12,215 nt of DNA from assembly GCA_003241475.1 (NCBI GenBank), contig QFQB01000060.1, positions 1 to 12,215 on the forward strand, written 5' to 3'. Below the pieces are notes generated by a model that worked only from the letters and a program-made list of their open reading frames with translations, ran no database searches and was not told the DNA's origin. Positions within the stretch are counted from its first letter, which is position 1, and each line of letters starts with the position of its first letter. Of the stretch, positions 6,922 through 12,215 are shown piece by piece. Source of the stretch: Micavibrio aeruginosavorus. Its GTDB lineage: Bacteria > Pseudomonadota > Alphaproteobacteria > Micavibrionales > Micavibrionaceae. Both the position numbers and the translations under genes were made by a program.

Positions 6922-7329
6922 TTAAGCGAATTTGACCCAGACGCCCTGAGACGTGACGTCATGGATTTTTCCTGCGATGCTGCGGGTGTTGGTGCCGTTG
7001 GTTTTTGCAACCGTTTGATCGTCAACGATGTAGCAATCGTTGCCGCGATCGGCGATCGTGATCAAATCGGTGGACGTAGAGTTGTTGAACAAGAACGTGC
7101 CTTTTTCGATGACAACTTGTTTGTCGCCTGCGGCCCCTGTGGAGTTGTCCACGGCGCTGTCGGCGCGTCCCGCGCTCTTCAAAGTCGTTGAAGCTGATCC
7201 GGGAACGGCATAGCCGGCGGCATTTAAAGCTACGAGCGAACCTCCGAAAATTTTTGTCGCGGCGGCGAGGCCCGCCGGAACGCGGCGGCCGTCGCTTTCT
7301 TTTGTGTCTCGGTCTGAAGTAAGAGGCAT
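6922..7329 (-). CDS. Capsid cement/decoration-like protein
   Basis: The 135-residue product lies between the protease/scaffold gene and the major head gene, where many phages encode a small head-decoration or cement protein. After a polar N-terminus (MPLTSDRDTKESDGRRVPAG) it shows alternating short hydrophobic strands: LVALNAAGYAVPGSA, SAGRADSAVDNSTGAAGDKQ, VVIEKGTFLFNN and CYIVDDQTV, ending in VTSQGVWVKF. The pattern of a repeated ADxAVDN-like core followed by a VxxxxGxFxxNN strand is usual in small beta-rich cement proteins near Mu-like capsid genes. A strong ribosome binding site, AGGAG, lies 7 bases before the ATG at 7329, consistent with high copy number. The fold and role are inferred from position and composition. 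Confidence 0.75.
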   Translation of the reverse strand: MPLTSDRDTKESDGRRVPAGLAAATKIFGGSLVALNAAGYAVPGSASTTLKSAGRADSAVDNSTGAAGDKQVVIEKGTFLFNNSTSTDLITIADRGNDCYIVDDQTVAKTNGTNTRSIAGKIHDVTSQGVWVKFA

Positions 7330-7389
7330 TTAGTTTCTCCTGAAAATGGGGTTAAGATTTCGTGGTTGAGAGTTTAAAAAACTGGTTGT

Positions 7390-7959
7390 CTATTCCGCAG
7401 CCAGCTCTTTTGCTGTCTTTTGGTAGTCTTCTTGACTGACGCCGAGTTGAGCGCACAGCGCTATGTCGTCATCGGACATATCGCCGGATGCATTGGGCTT
7501 TGCGCCTTTGATGCCCGCAGGCTTTGTCATGACATGGCTGTTTTCGATGAACTTGCTGAAGCCATCCAAGTCTTGAGACGCATAGCTCAGCGCCCATTCT
7601 TTTTGGGCAGGTAGCAGTTTTCCGTCTTCAACGGCCTTATTAACGGCCTCTTCAGCTTTTTTGGCCTTTCCTTCGTTTTGAATAGAGGCCAGTTCGGTTT
7701 GAAGGAGCTTGAATTGCGTCATCGGAACGTAATCGTTCGGATTCACGTCCGTCTTCTTCTCTGAAGCCGTAGACAGGATGACTTCTACGCCAGCATCATC
7801 CGCCACCTTCAGTCCCTTGCGGATAGATGCCAGAGACGTTGCGTCGTCGGTCAGCTCCTTGATGCGAACCTCAGCGGCCTTGGCTACATCCTCGTCGGTT
7901 TTGAAGGATGTCGTCGTTAATGCCAAGGCGGATGCCAAGGCGAGCAGATGTTTATTCAT
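7390..7959 (-). CDS. Z: Nested Z-type scaffold protein (in-frame internal start in I)
   Basis: Within the protease gene an in-frame ATG at 7959 (codon 163) follows AAGAGGAGAA, with AGGAG at 7973-7969, 9 bases away. This is a far better ribosome binding site than the one for the full-length start. Translation from here gives a 189-residue protein beginning MNKHLLALASALALTTTSFK, essentially the scaffold half without the protease. Mu makes its scaffold Z in exactly this way from the 3' part of I, so the scaffold would outnumber the protease. The hydrophobic first 20 residues could look like a signal peptide, but their place inside the I frame argues against secretion. Expression from this start is inferred. 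Confidence 0.6.
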   Translation of the reverse strand: MNKHLLALASALALTTTSFKTDEDVAKAAEVRIKELTDDATSLASIRKGLKVADDAGVEVILSTASEKKTDVNPNDYVPMTQFKLLQTELASIQNEGKAKKAEEAVNKAVEDGKLLPAQKEWALSYASQDLDGFSKFIENSHVMTKPAGIKGAKPNASGDMSDDDIALCAQLGVSQEDYQKTAKELAAE

Positions 7960-8445
7960 AGGGTCGTTCTCCTCTTGGGTTGATTGATCGGTTTCTTCGG
8001 AAGCCAGAGACATCATGTCTAGGGCGGGGGTGTTGGTGAGGGTGGCGCGGCGAATGCGCTTGACGCGGCCTGTTGACTTTTCATGATCAAAGGTCGGCGA
8101 TATGTAGCGATACTCTTTGTTTTCTATTTGCAGTTCGGCGGCGGGCGTCCATTCGACCTCGGCCTTGATCCAGCCGTCTTCGGCAAAAAGGCGTGTGATC
8201 CATCCGGCGGCGGGGTTGGGCGTGCCCTTGGGAAGCAGGTCGGCCCCATGGTCGCGGTCTATCACCGGAAGAACATGTTCCCGCATGGACGCCTTGATCA
8301 CGGCTTCAGGGTCGTCATTAATAAATGGACCCCGCCCATCGACGGTCTTGCTCGTGCCCGGCGGGAAAATAGGAATGATCCGGCGGTTGGCCGGGATTTC
8401 TATAACTTGGGATGCCGTAATGATTTGTTGCTTTTTCGAAGTCAT
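7390..8445 (-). CDS. I: Mu gpI-like prohead protease with scaffold C-terminus
   Basis: This 351-residue protein combines an N-terminal prohead protease (about 1-145) with a C-terminal scaffold, as in Mu gpI. The protease part shows LPVIDRDHGADLLPKGTPNP then AAGWI (59-83), LFAEDGWIKAEVEWTPAAEL (86-105) and KEYRYISPTFDHE (110-122). By analogy to the family, His66 and Ser116 are candidate catalytic residues, though this was not modelled. Residues 146-351 are charged, helix-rich and low in aromatic residues, fitting a scaffold, with a conserved-looking end (MSDDDIALCAQLGVSQEDYQ). It should cleave itself and other procapsid proteins during head maturation. The ATG at 8445 has only a weak ribosome binding site, whereas the internal scaffold start has a good one. 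It follows a 300-base gap after the F-like gene. Confidence 0.9.
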   Translation of the reverse strand: MTSKKQQIITASQVIEIPANRRIIPIFPPGTSKTVDGRGPFINDDPEAVIKASMREHVLPVIDRDHGADLLPKGTPNPAAGWITRLFAEDGWIKAEVEWTPAAELQIENKEYRYISPTFDHEKSTGRVKRIRRATLTNTPALDMMSLASEETDQSTQEENDPMNKHLLALASALALTTTSFKTDEDVAKAAEVRIKELTDDATSLASIRKGLKVADDAGVEVILSTASEKKTDVNPNDYVPMTQFKLLQTELASIQNEGKAKKAEEAVNKAVEDGKLLPAQKEWALSYASQDLDGFSKFIENSHVMTKPAGIKGAKPNASGDMSDDDIALCAQLGVSQEDYQKTAKELAAE

Positions 8446-8721
8446 GAGGACATTCTAGGTTTGTGGCCCTTACCGCTTCAGACGGAAGAAATTCCCCCAC
8501 GACACCCCCCTAAGAGAATTTTTGAAGGTCATTTGAAGATGCTGGGCGCGTTTTTGAGGGGTGCCTGACGCCGACATAGCGCACGAGGGGGCAAAGCCGC
8601 TCAGCGAGGCTTAAAACCGGAAAATTGAAAACTTCCCCAAATTGACACTTTATGAGAAATATGAGATGATATTGCCTATCAGCGTCTCAACGGCTTGCCC
8701 GTCTCAAACGGCGCTGAAAAG
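8446..8721. other. Gene-poor gap between F-like and I-like genes
   Basis: About 280 bases lie between the F-like stop and the I-like start in an operon whose other gaps are mostly below 60 bases. No convincing coding frame is visible; the best minus-strand candidate is a 35-codon ORF (8470-8577) without a good ribosome binding site. The gap holds a plus-strand promoter-like sequence (8642-8670) with internal direct repeats, a second pair of similar repeats (8684-8694 and 8701-8712), and a small palindrome, AAGCC (8594-8598) with GGCTT (8608-8612). In Mu the G gene and a late promoter lie near this point, so a regulatory role is possible. No clear minus-strand promoter was found. Confidence 0.5.
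8642..8670 (+). promoter_or_regulatory. Plus-strand sigma70-type promoter candidate
   Basis: A perfect -35 box TTGACA (8642-8647) is followed after 17 bases by GATGAT (8665-8670), a 4-of-6 match to the -10 box preceded by an extended TG at 8662-8663. The spacer holds a direct repeat, TATGAGA at 8651-8657 and 8660-8666, nine bases apart, which could bind a regulator. Transcription would start near 8678 and run against the phage late operon, towards the hairpin at 8722-8751. Only sequence resemblance supports this. Confidence 0.35.
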
Positions 8722-8751
8722 GACCCGGCGCAGGCAATGCTTCGCCGGGTC
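8722..8751. terminator. Bidirectional terminator-like hairpin at the end of F
   Basis: GACCCGGCG (8722-8730) and CGCCGGGTC (8743-8751) form a perfect 9-base-pair GC-rich stem with a 12-base loop; the outer two bases overlap the F-like stop codon. On the minus strand it is followed by CTTTTC, and on the plus strand by ATTTATTAT. Either tract is short for a strong intrinsic terminator, but the stem is stable. It may stop or slow minus-strand transcription after F, or end a short plus-strand RNA from the promoter-like site upstream. Confidence 0.45.
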
Positions 8752-10015
8752 ATTTATTATCTGGACGACGATAGGCCAAAGCGCCGTCGCGCTGGTTTGC
8801 CAGATAGGATTTGCGATCGGGCGAAAATGTGGTGACGCCCTGCCATCCAGCGGGACCCGTATCGAACATCGTGAAGGCAGGAATATCCTTGTCATCCTTC
8901 CAATTGGTCAGGAAGGCTTTGCTGAGCGTCCAGCGTCCCTTGGGGTATTCTCTCCAGACCCAGAAAACTTCATCGGGGTTTTTAATCGCCTCGGCAAGCA
9001 ACAGCATATATATGTGGCGACCGCGCTTCTTGACCTTGAATTCGCCTTTGGCGTTTTTGAAAAGATCATCCGAGATCACAATATGATCGCCCGTAACATC
9101 TTTGAAGACCACGGGCTTGCCGATGTCGCCGCCAAACTCTTTCATAAAGCGGCGGACATATTCCTCTTCAGGCAGATCAGGGGAAAGGATTTTATCCTTG
9201 GGCAAAGGTCTTGATAGCGGCGAGGGAAAGGCGGATATGTCTCCTGCAAACGGAATCTCAAGAGGCCGATCGACAGCGGGAGGCACCATGGCTTTCATTC
9301 TCGCCTTGCCGACATTGTAGGCGAAACCGGGATCAATGCCGGGGGGAACCAGAACAGTTGCTCCTGTTTTTTTATCGATAAACGTTCTGGGCGCTCCCGT
9401 GGGGGGCGCTTTGGAAACCTCAAGTCCTTGCCGCTGAAGATCGCGCGGTCCTAGTTGACGAACTGTGCAGCGGCATCCCCAGCCGTTTGCCGGATAATGT
9501 TCATCCCAAAAAGGGTCATCGGCAGGAAGCACAGTTCCATCCCATGCCCGGTGCTGCGGCCGAGTGTGGCTGTCATTGACGGCGTCATAAACAAGATATG
9601 GTCTGTATTTTTTTGCCCTTTGAATTCCTTCCCATTTTCCGGCGGCATAAGCGGCGGAAATATTTGTGTCGAAAATGGTTCTCAGTCGGCGGGGGCTTCC
9701 AAGCTGGACTTCGCTCAGCTCGCCGGAGACGGGGTCTATTACTTCTTTTTTGCCCCACCAGCCCTTTTCATGCAGTATGGGTTTAAGGCGGCCTTGAAAT
9801 TCCTTTAAAGTCGTTCCGTCAACGATAGCGGCATCGACGGCTTGCCGTATGTCTTGAAGAATATCCAGCGTTGTAGCTTTGGCAACCGTGAAGTTATAGG
9901 CATGTTCCTCGCGCTGCATATCGGTGTAGTTGAAAGTAAGCTTATAGACCTTCTTCCGAAAATATTCGATTGCGGCTTTGGGAGGCAGCGGCTTTAACTC
10001 AACCCTGTCCGCCAT
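8750..10015 (-). CDS. F: Mu gpF-like head morphogenesis protein fused to a PBECR-type nuclease domain
   Basis: The 421-residue product has two parts. Residues about 1-195 are the Mu F/SPP1 gp7-type minor head protein: an opening LKPLPPKAAIEYFRKKVYKL, an RRLRTIFDTNISAAYAAGKW helix (about 109-128), and YPANGWGCRCTVRQLG (174-189) with the usual C-x-C. The family sits inside the procapsid near the portal and aids DNA injection or head assembly. Residues about 285-415 resemble the PBECR class of phage-borne Barnase/EndoU/ColicinE5/RelE-like nuclease domains: YMLLLAEAIKNPDEVFWVWR, then GRWTLSKAFLTNW and GPAGWQGVTTFSP. Packaged with the capsid, it could act on host nucleic acid after injection; that is inferred. 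I chose ATG 10015 from homology; it overlaps the portal gene by 17 bases. ATG 10027 is possible. A hairpin follows the stop. Confidence 0.88.
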   Translation of the reverse strand: MADRVELKPLPPKAAIEYFRKKVYKLTFNYTDMQREEHAYNFTVAKATTLDILQDIRQAVDAAIVDGTTLKEFQGRLKPILHEKGWWGKKEVIDPVSGELSEVQLGSPRRLRTIFDTNISAAYAAGKWEGIQRAKKYRPYLVYDAVNDSHTRPQHRAWDGTVLPADDPFWDEHYPANGWGCRCTVRQLGPRDLQRQGLEVSKAPPTGAPRTFIDKKTGATVLVPPGIDPGFAYNVGKARMKAMVPPAVDRPLEIPFAGDISAFPSPLSRPLPKDKILSPDLPEEEYVRRFMKEFGGDIGKPVVFKDVTGDHIVISDDLFKNAKGEFKVKKRGRHIYMLLLAEAIKNPDEVFWVWREYPKGRWTLSKAFLTNWKDDKDIPAFTMFDTGPAGWQGVTTFSPDRKSYLANQRDGALAYRRPDNK

Positions 10016-11570
10016 CGTCTTTACCATCAAGTCGGATTTTCAGATTTCCTGCCAAGCGGGCCATGAAGTTCACATTGCCGATTTTCTCAGACATCTCTTT
10101 CAAATTTTCCGTGTTGGCAACTTGCAGAAGCCGCTCGCGGAAGTCTTCGAGCGAAGTTGCATTGTCTAGTTCGTTCTGAAGACTATCGACAAGCGAGCCT
10201 AATGCCTCTTCGTAATCAGCGGCCATTTCTTCCACGACGGAATCGATAAGGTCTTTTCTTTCCGGCTTATTTTCGGATGCCGTTTGCTTTTCATCCTCTT
10301 CGGAAGGCAAAGTTTCAGCTGGGGCAGGGGCCATTGATAAAGGCTGAAGAATATCGTTGTCGTCGTCAGGAGCCTGCAATCCCAACGCCTCGCGTGTCTT
10401 TGATGCGCTAATCTTCATGCCCATATCAACCGCTGTCTTGGCCGTTTCTCCCAGCAACTTGATATCGACCTGCTCGGCGCGGCCTATCCTCAAGCGCGGA
10501 TATCGCACTTGAGGGCCGAAATTGAAAGCAATCATGGTTGGGATCAATTGCTTGTTTAATGTGGAGGCAAGCTGTTTTGCATCCGAACGTTCGATATCGC
10601 CTCGAACTTCCTCGTGGGATTGATTTCCTGCAAGTCCGCCGCCCGACAATTGATCGGTTGTGGTCGTTTGCCCAAGGACGGCTTTGGACATTTGCTGATC
10701 GCAGAAATCGCAAAGACGCTGGAAAACATCAGCCGTTCCCGTCTTTCCTGCAGCTTCGATAAATTCAACCGTCATGCTTTCAGGAATGATGGCAGCGGCA
10801 TCCGATCCGATATTGGCAACCGCCCGCATGAGAACGGCCTTATCATCCTCAGCCGTTCCGGATGGATATTTACCTACGCGCATGGGTTGGCCGTAGGCTT
10901 CGGCAAAAATGACCCAATCTTTTATGGAGAAATTCTTGAATAGCCACATCCACAGACAAGGACGAACGACGCCGCCGCGTACAGGAAGTCCTGATTTAGA
11001 TGCATGCTTGTGAATAATAAATTTGTGTGGTTCCAACGCAACGGGCTTCCCGCTGTCCTTCATAAGCAAGGTTTCGCCGTCTTCGGAAAATTCAAACCAT
11101 CGCGGGTCCCTCCACTTCAAATCTTTCGGAATCCAGCGATCGGCAGTTGTTTCCCAGATAATTTCCGTGACTGAAAATCCTTTTGGAATAGCATCGAGCA
11201 TATCGAATACTTCGCCTTCAAGCGTGTCGCGCTGCAGCCATTCACGTACGAAGTCGGCATTGCGGACATCCGCCGCATCCTCGCTTGCGGCTTCAACGGT
11301 GATATCCAACTGAGCAACCGCGCGTTTGCGTGTTCCGATAACGGAAATGTAATGGGCATCCTTTTCTTCCAGCTCTTCGGCAAGTTCCAAATAGCGGGTT
11401 GCATCTCCCGTATCGGCTTCCCGCAGAATGCGAGCGACCTTTTCCGGACGGAGGCCGCCCATTTGAGAGGATGAAAGAATGGATCTGACGCCCATCGTTG
11501 TCGCGGTTGCCACTTCTTCTTTTAAATTCTCTTCCTTTACCGTGCTTCCGTCGGGGGCTTTAAGCGTCAT
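9999..11570 (-). CDS. DUF935 portal protein (Mu gp29-like)
   Basis: This 523-residue protein is the portal, the dodecameric ring at the capsid vertex through which DNA enters and leaves. DUF935 hallmarks are YISVIGTRKRAVAQLDITVE (about 75-94), MLDAIPKGFSVTEIIWETTA, DLKWRDPRWFEFSEDGETLL, FSIKDWVIFAEAYGQPMRVG followed by KYPSGTAEDDK, NIGSDAAAIIPESMTVEFIE, and SKAVLGQTTTTDQ. The last 100 residues are acidic and helical, with a Glu/Lys-rich linker, usual in the family. The frame is open upstream to a GTG at 11711. I chose the ATG at 11570 because AGGAG lies 7 bases upstream and the family homology begins there; the extra N-terminal stretch looks unrelated. The large terminase normally upstream is missing from the visible sequence. 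Confidence 0.92.
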   Translation of the reverse strand: MTLKAPDGSTVKEENLKEEVATATTMGVRSILSSSQMGGLRPEKVARILREADTGDATRYLELAEELEEKDAHYISVIGTRKRAVAQLDITVEAASEDAADVRNADFVREWLQRDTLEGEVFDMLDAIPKGFSVTEIIWETTADRWIPKDLKWRDPRWFEFSEDGETLLMKDSGKPVALEPHKFIIHKHASKSGLPVRGGVVRPCLWMWLFKNFSIKDWVIFAEAYGQPMRVGKYPSGTAEDDKAVLMRAVANIGSDAAAIIPESMTVEFIEAAGKTGTADVFQRLCDFCDQQMSKAVLGQTTTTDQLSGGGLAGNQSHEEVRGDIERSDAKQLASTLNKQLIPTMIAFNFGPQVRYPRLRIGRAEQVDIKLLGETAKTAVDMGMKISASKTREALGLQAPDDDNDILQPLSMAPAPAETLPSEEDEKQTASENKPERKDLIDSVVEEMAADYEEALGSLVDSLQNELDNATSLEDFRERLLQVANTENLKEMSEKIGNVNFMARLAGNLKIRLDGKDDGGQG

Positions 11571-12215
11571 TACCATGCTCCTGTTGAGTTGCCGAAAGCG
11601 CTGGACATTCCAATATGCCATGGCAGAAGTTCTTCTTCCGTGGAATCGAGCCTCCCAATGTGGAAGTTCCATGGTGGAGAAAGTATCAAGCCCGAGAGTT
11701 GGGTAAATCACGAGCGGAAACTTCAGCTAAACAATCTACTGGAAATATTCCGCATTCGTGCCTGGTGCTAGTCTTCTCATTTATTGCAACTGCCTAAACT
11801 CTAGGACAAGCTGGATCTCAGCATCTATATTCCAATTTCGATGTTGAACGGCGTCTTCGGCAAAGCCGGTTCAGCTCTTCATGCTGTGAGGGTTTGTGAA
11901 ATTTATCTAGCGTCAAATGACTCCTTACGTTTCAGGACAAATGGAACACGTTCATTGAGATAGACCACACGGAGTACACGAAACACGACGTTATGACAAG
12001 GAAATGCCATATTATCGGGCCTTACGATGAAGTCCTCGGTGCCGTCTGCGACATCGTCAGTCTCGCCGAGATGAAACCGGATCGCGATGGCCCTTGGCAT
12101 GATTTCTTTCTTCACGAAATTCCACCAAGCGATAAGCTTGCGTGGCCTTGGTGGACCGTAGTTGAACGACAGTTTTACCCTGCAAAACCAGGAAAATAAT
12201 TTTTTATTCACTTAT
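11571..12215. other. Region upstream of the portal gene without a confident gene
   Basis: Mu-like phages normally carry the large terminase here, reading in the portal direction and often overlapping it, but no terminase motif (Walker A, Walker B or nuclease aspartates) is visible on the minus strand. Short ORFs overlap on both strands: minus 11903-12211 (GTG start, 102 codons) and plus 11993-12199. A second open plus-strand stretch near 11590-11740 encodes a peptide similar in pattern to the 11993-12199 product. A perfect inverted repeat, CCACCAAG (12122-12129) with CTTGGTGG (12147-12154), lies in the same part. Stops break every frame between about 11745 and 11990. This may be an insertion or deletion scar or the edge of a replaced segment. 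I see no transposase, attachment site or tRNA. Confidence 0.4.
11993..12199 (+). CDS. Hypothetical small protein on the plus strand (68 aa, uncertain)
   Basis: This frame runs opposite to the phage late genes and encodes a protein rich in W, P and D, including GPYDEVLGAVCDIVSLAEMK and GPWHDFFLHEIPPSDKLAWP followed by WW. The frame is open upstream to a stop at 11918-11920, so the true start may be earlier or absent; the ATG at 11993 has no good ribosome binding site. A T run follows the TAA. An antisense ORF in the same codon register (minus 11903-12211) scores about as well by eye, so strand choice is uncertain. I recognise no family. It could be the surviving end of a broken gene. Confidence 0.25.
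   Translation: MTRKCHIIGPYDEVLGAVCDIVSLAEMKPDRDGPWHDFFLHEIPPSDKLAWPWWTVVERQFYPAKPGK

Noticed and set aside
8470..8577. 35-codon minus-strand ORF in the F-I gap
   Set aside because: It lacks a good ribosome binding site and a recognisable product, and the length is expected by chance.
11571..11711. N-terminal extension of the portal protein from GTG 11711
   Set aside because: The added 47 residues do not resemble the portal family, and the ATG at 11570 has a properly spaced AGGAG.
12122..12154. Inverted repeat CCACCAAG/CTTGGTGG as a terminator or mobile-element end
   Set aside because: There is no T tract, the spacer is 17 bases, it lies inside a possible coding frame, and no transposase or target duplication is seen.
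11903..12211. Minus-strand ORF of 102 codons at the right end
   Set aside because: It shares codon register with a plus-strand frame, has a GTG start without a ribosome binding site and no terminase features. It is not listed as a gene, though it cannot be excluded.
1..12215. tRNA, rRNA, CRISPR arrays or phage attachment ends
   Set aside because: No cloverleaf, ribosomal, regularly spaced repeat or Mu-end-like sequence was noticed on either strand.

Overview
The window holds most of the late structural region of a Mu-like (FluMu-type) transposable prophage with a contractile tail. Every confident gene lies on the minus strand, so the operon reads from right to left (about 11570 down to 1). 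Such Mu-type head and tail genes are typical of prophages in Gram-negative bacteria, mainly Proteobacteria. GC looks moderate (around 50%), and nothing here fixes the host genus.

Head module, in transcription order: a DUF935 portal (9999-11570); an F-like head-morphogenesis protein with a toxin-like PBECR nuclease domain at its C-terminus (8750-10015); a gene-poor gap (8446-8749) with a bidirectional terminator-like hairpin and a plus-strand promoter-like sequence; the I-type prohead protease with a nested Z-type scaffold (7390-8445, internal start at 7959); a capsid-cement-like protein (6922-7329); the major head subunit T (6000-6893); and a small FluMu_N protein (5725-5955). A strong intrinsic terminator (5690-5713) follows.

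Connector and tail module: a beta-rich protein of unknown function (5317-5658); gp36/DUF1320 (4893-5315); a G-type virion morphogenesis/tail completion protein (4413-4892); gp37/DUF1834 (3814-4416); a 56-residue gp38/DUF2635 protein (3647-3817); tail sheath L (2162-3634); tail tube M (1771-2136); the gp41-type tail assembly chaperone (1412-1765), with an apparent programmed -1 frameshift into a downstream frame (to 1278); and the first 432 residues of the tape measure protein (1-1297), which runs off the left edge.

Genes are tightly packed: three ATGA or stop/start junctions in the connector block suggest translational coupling. The portal, F, protease/scaffold, T and cement products would build the procapsid. 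G, gp36 and gp37 would close the head-tail and tail-end interfaces. L, M, the chaperone pair and the tape measure would build the contractile tail.

The right end (11571-12215) is odd. The terminase gene expected directly upstream of the portal is not recognisable, and only short plus- or minus-strand ORFs of uncertain reality are seen. No transposase, integrase, tRNA, rRNA or CRISPR array is visible.
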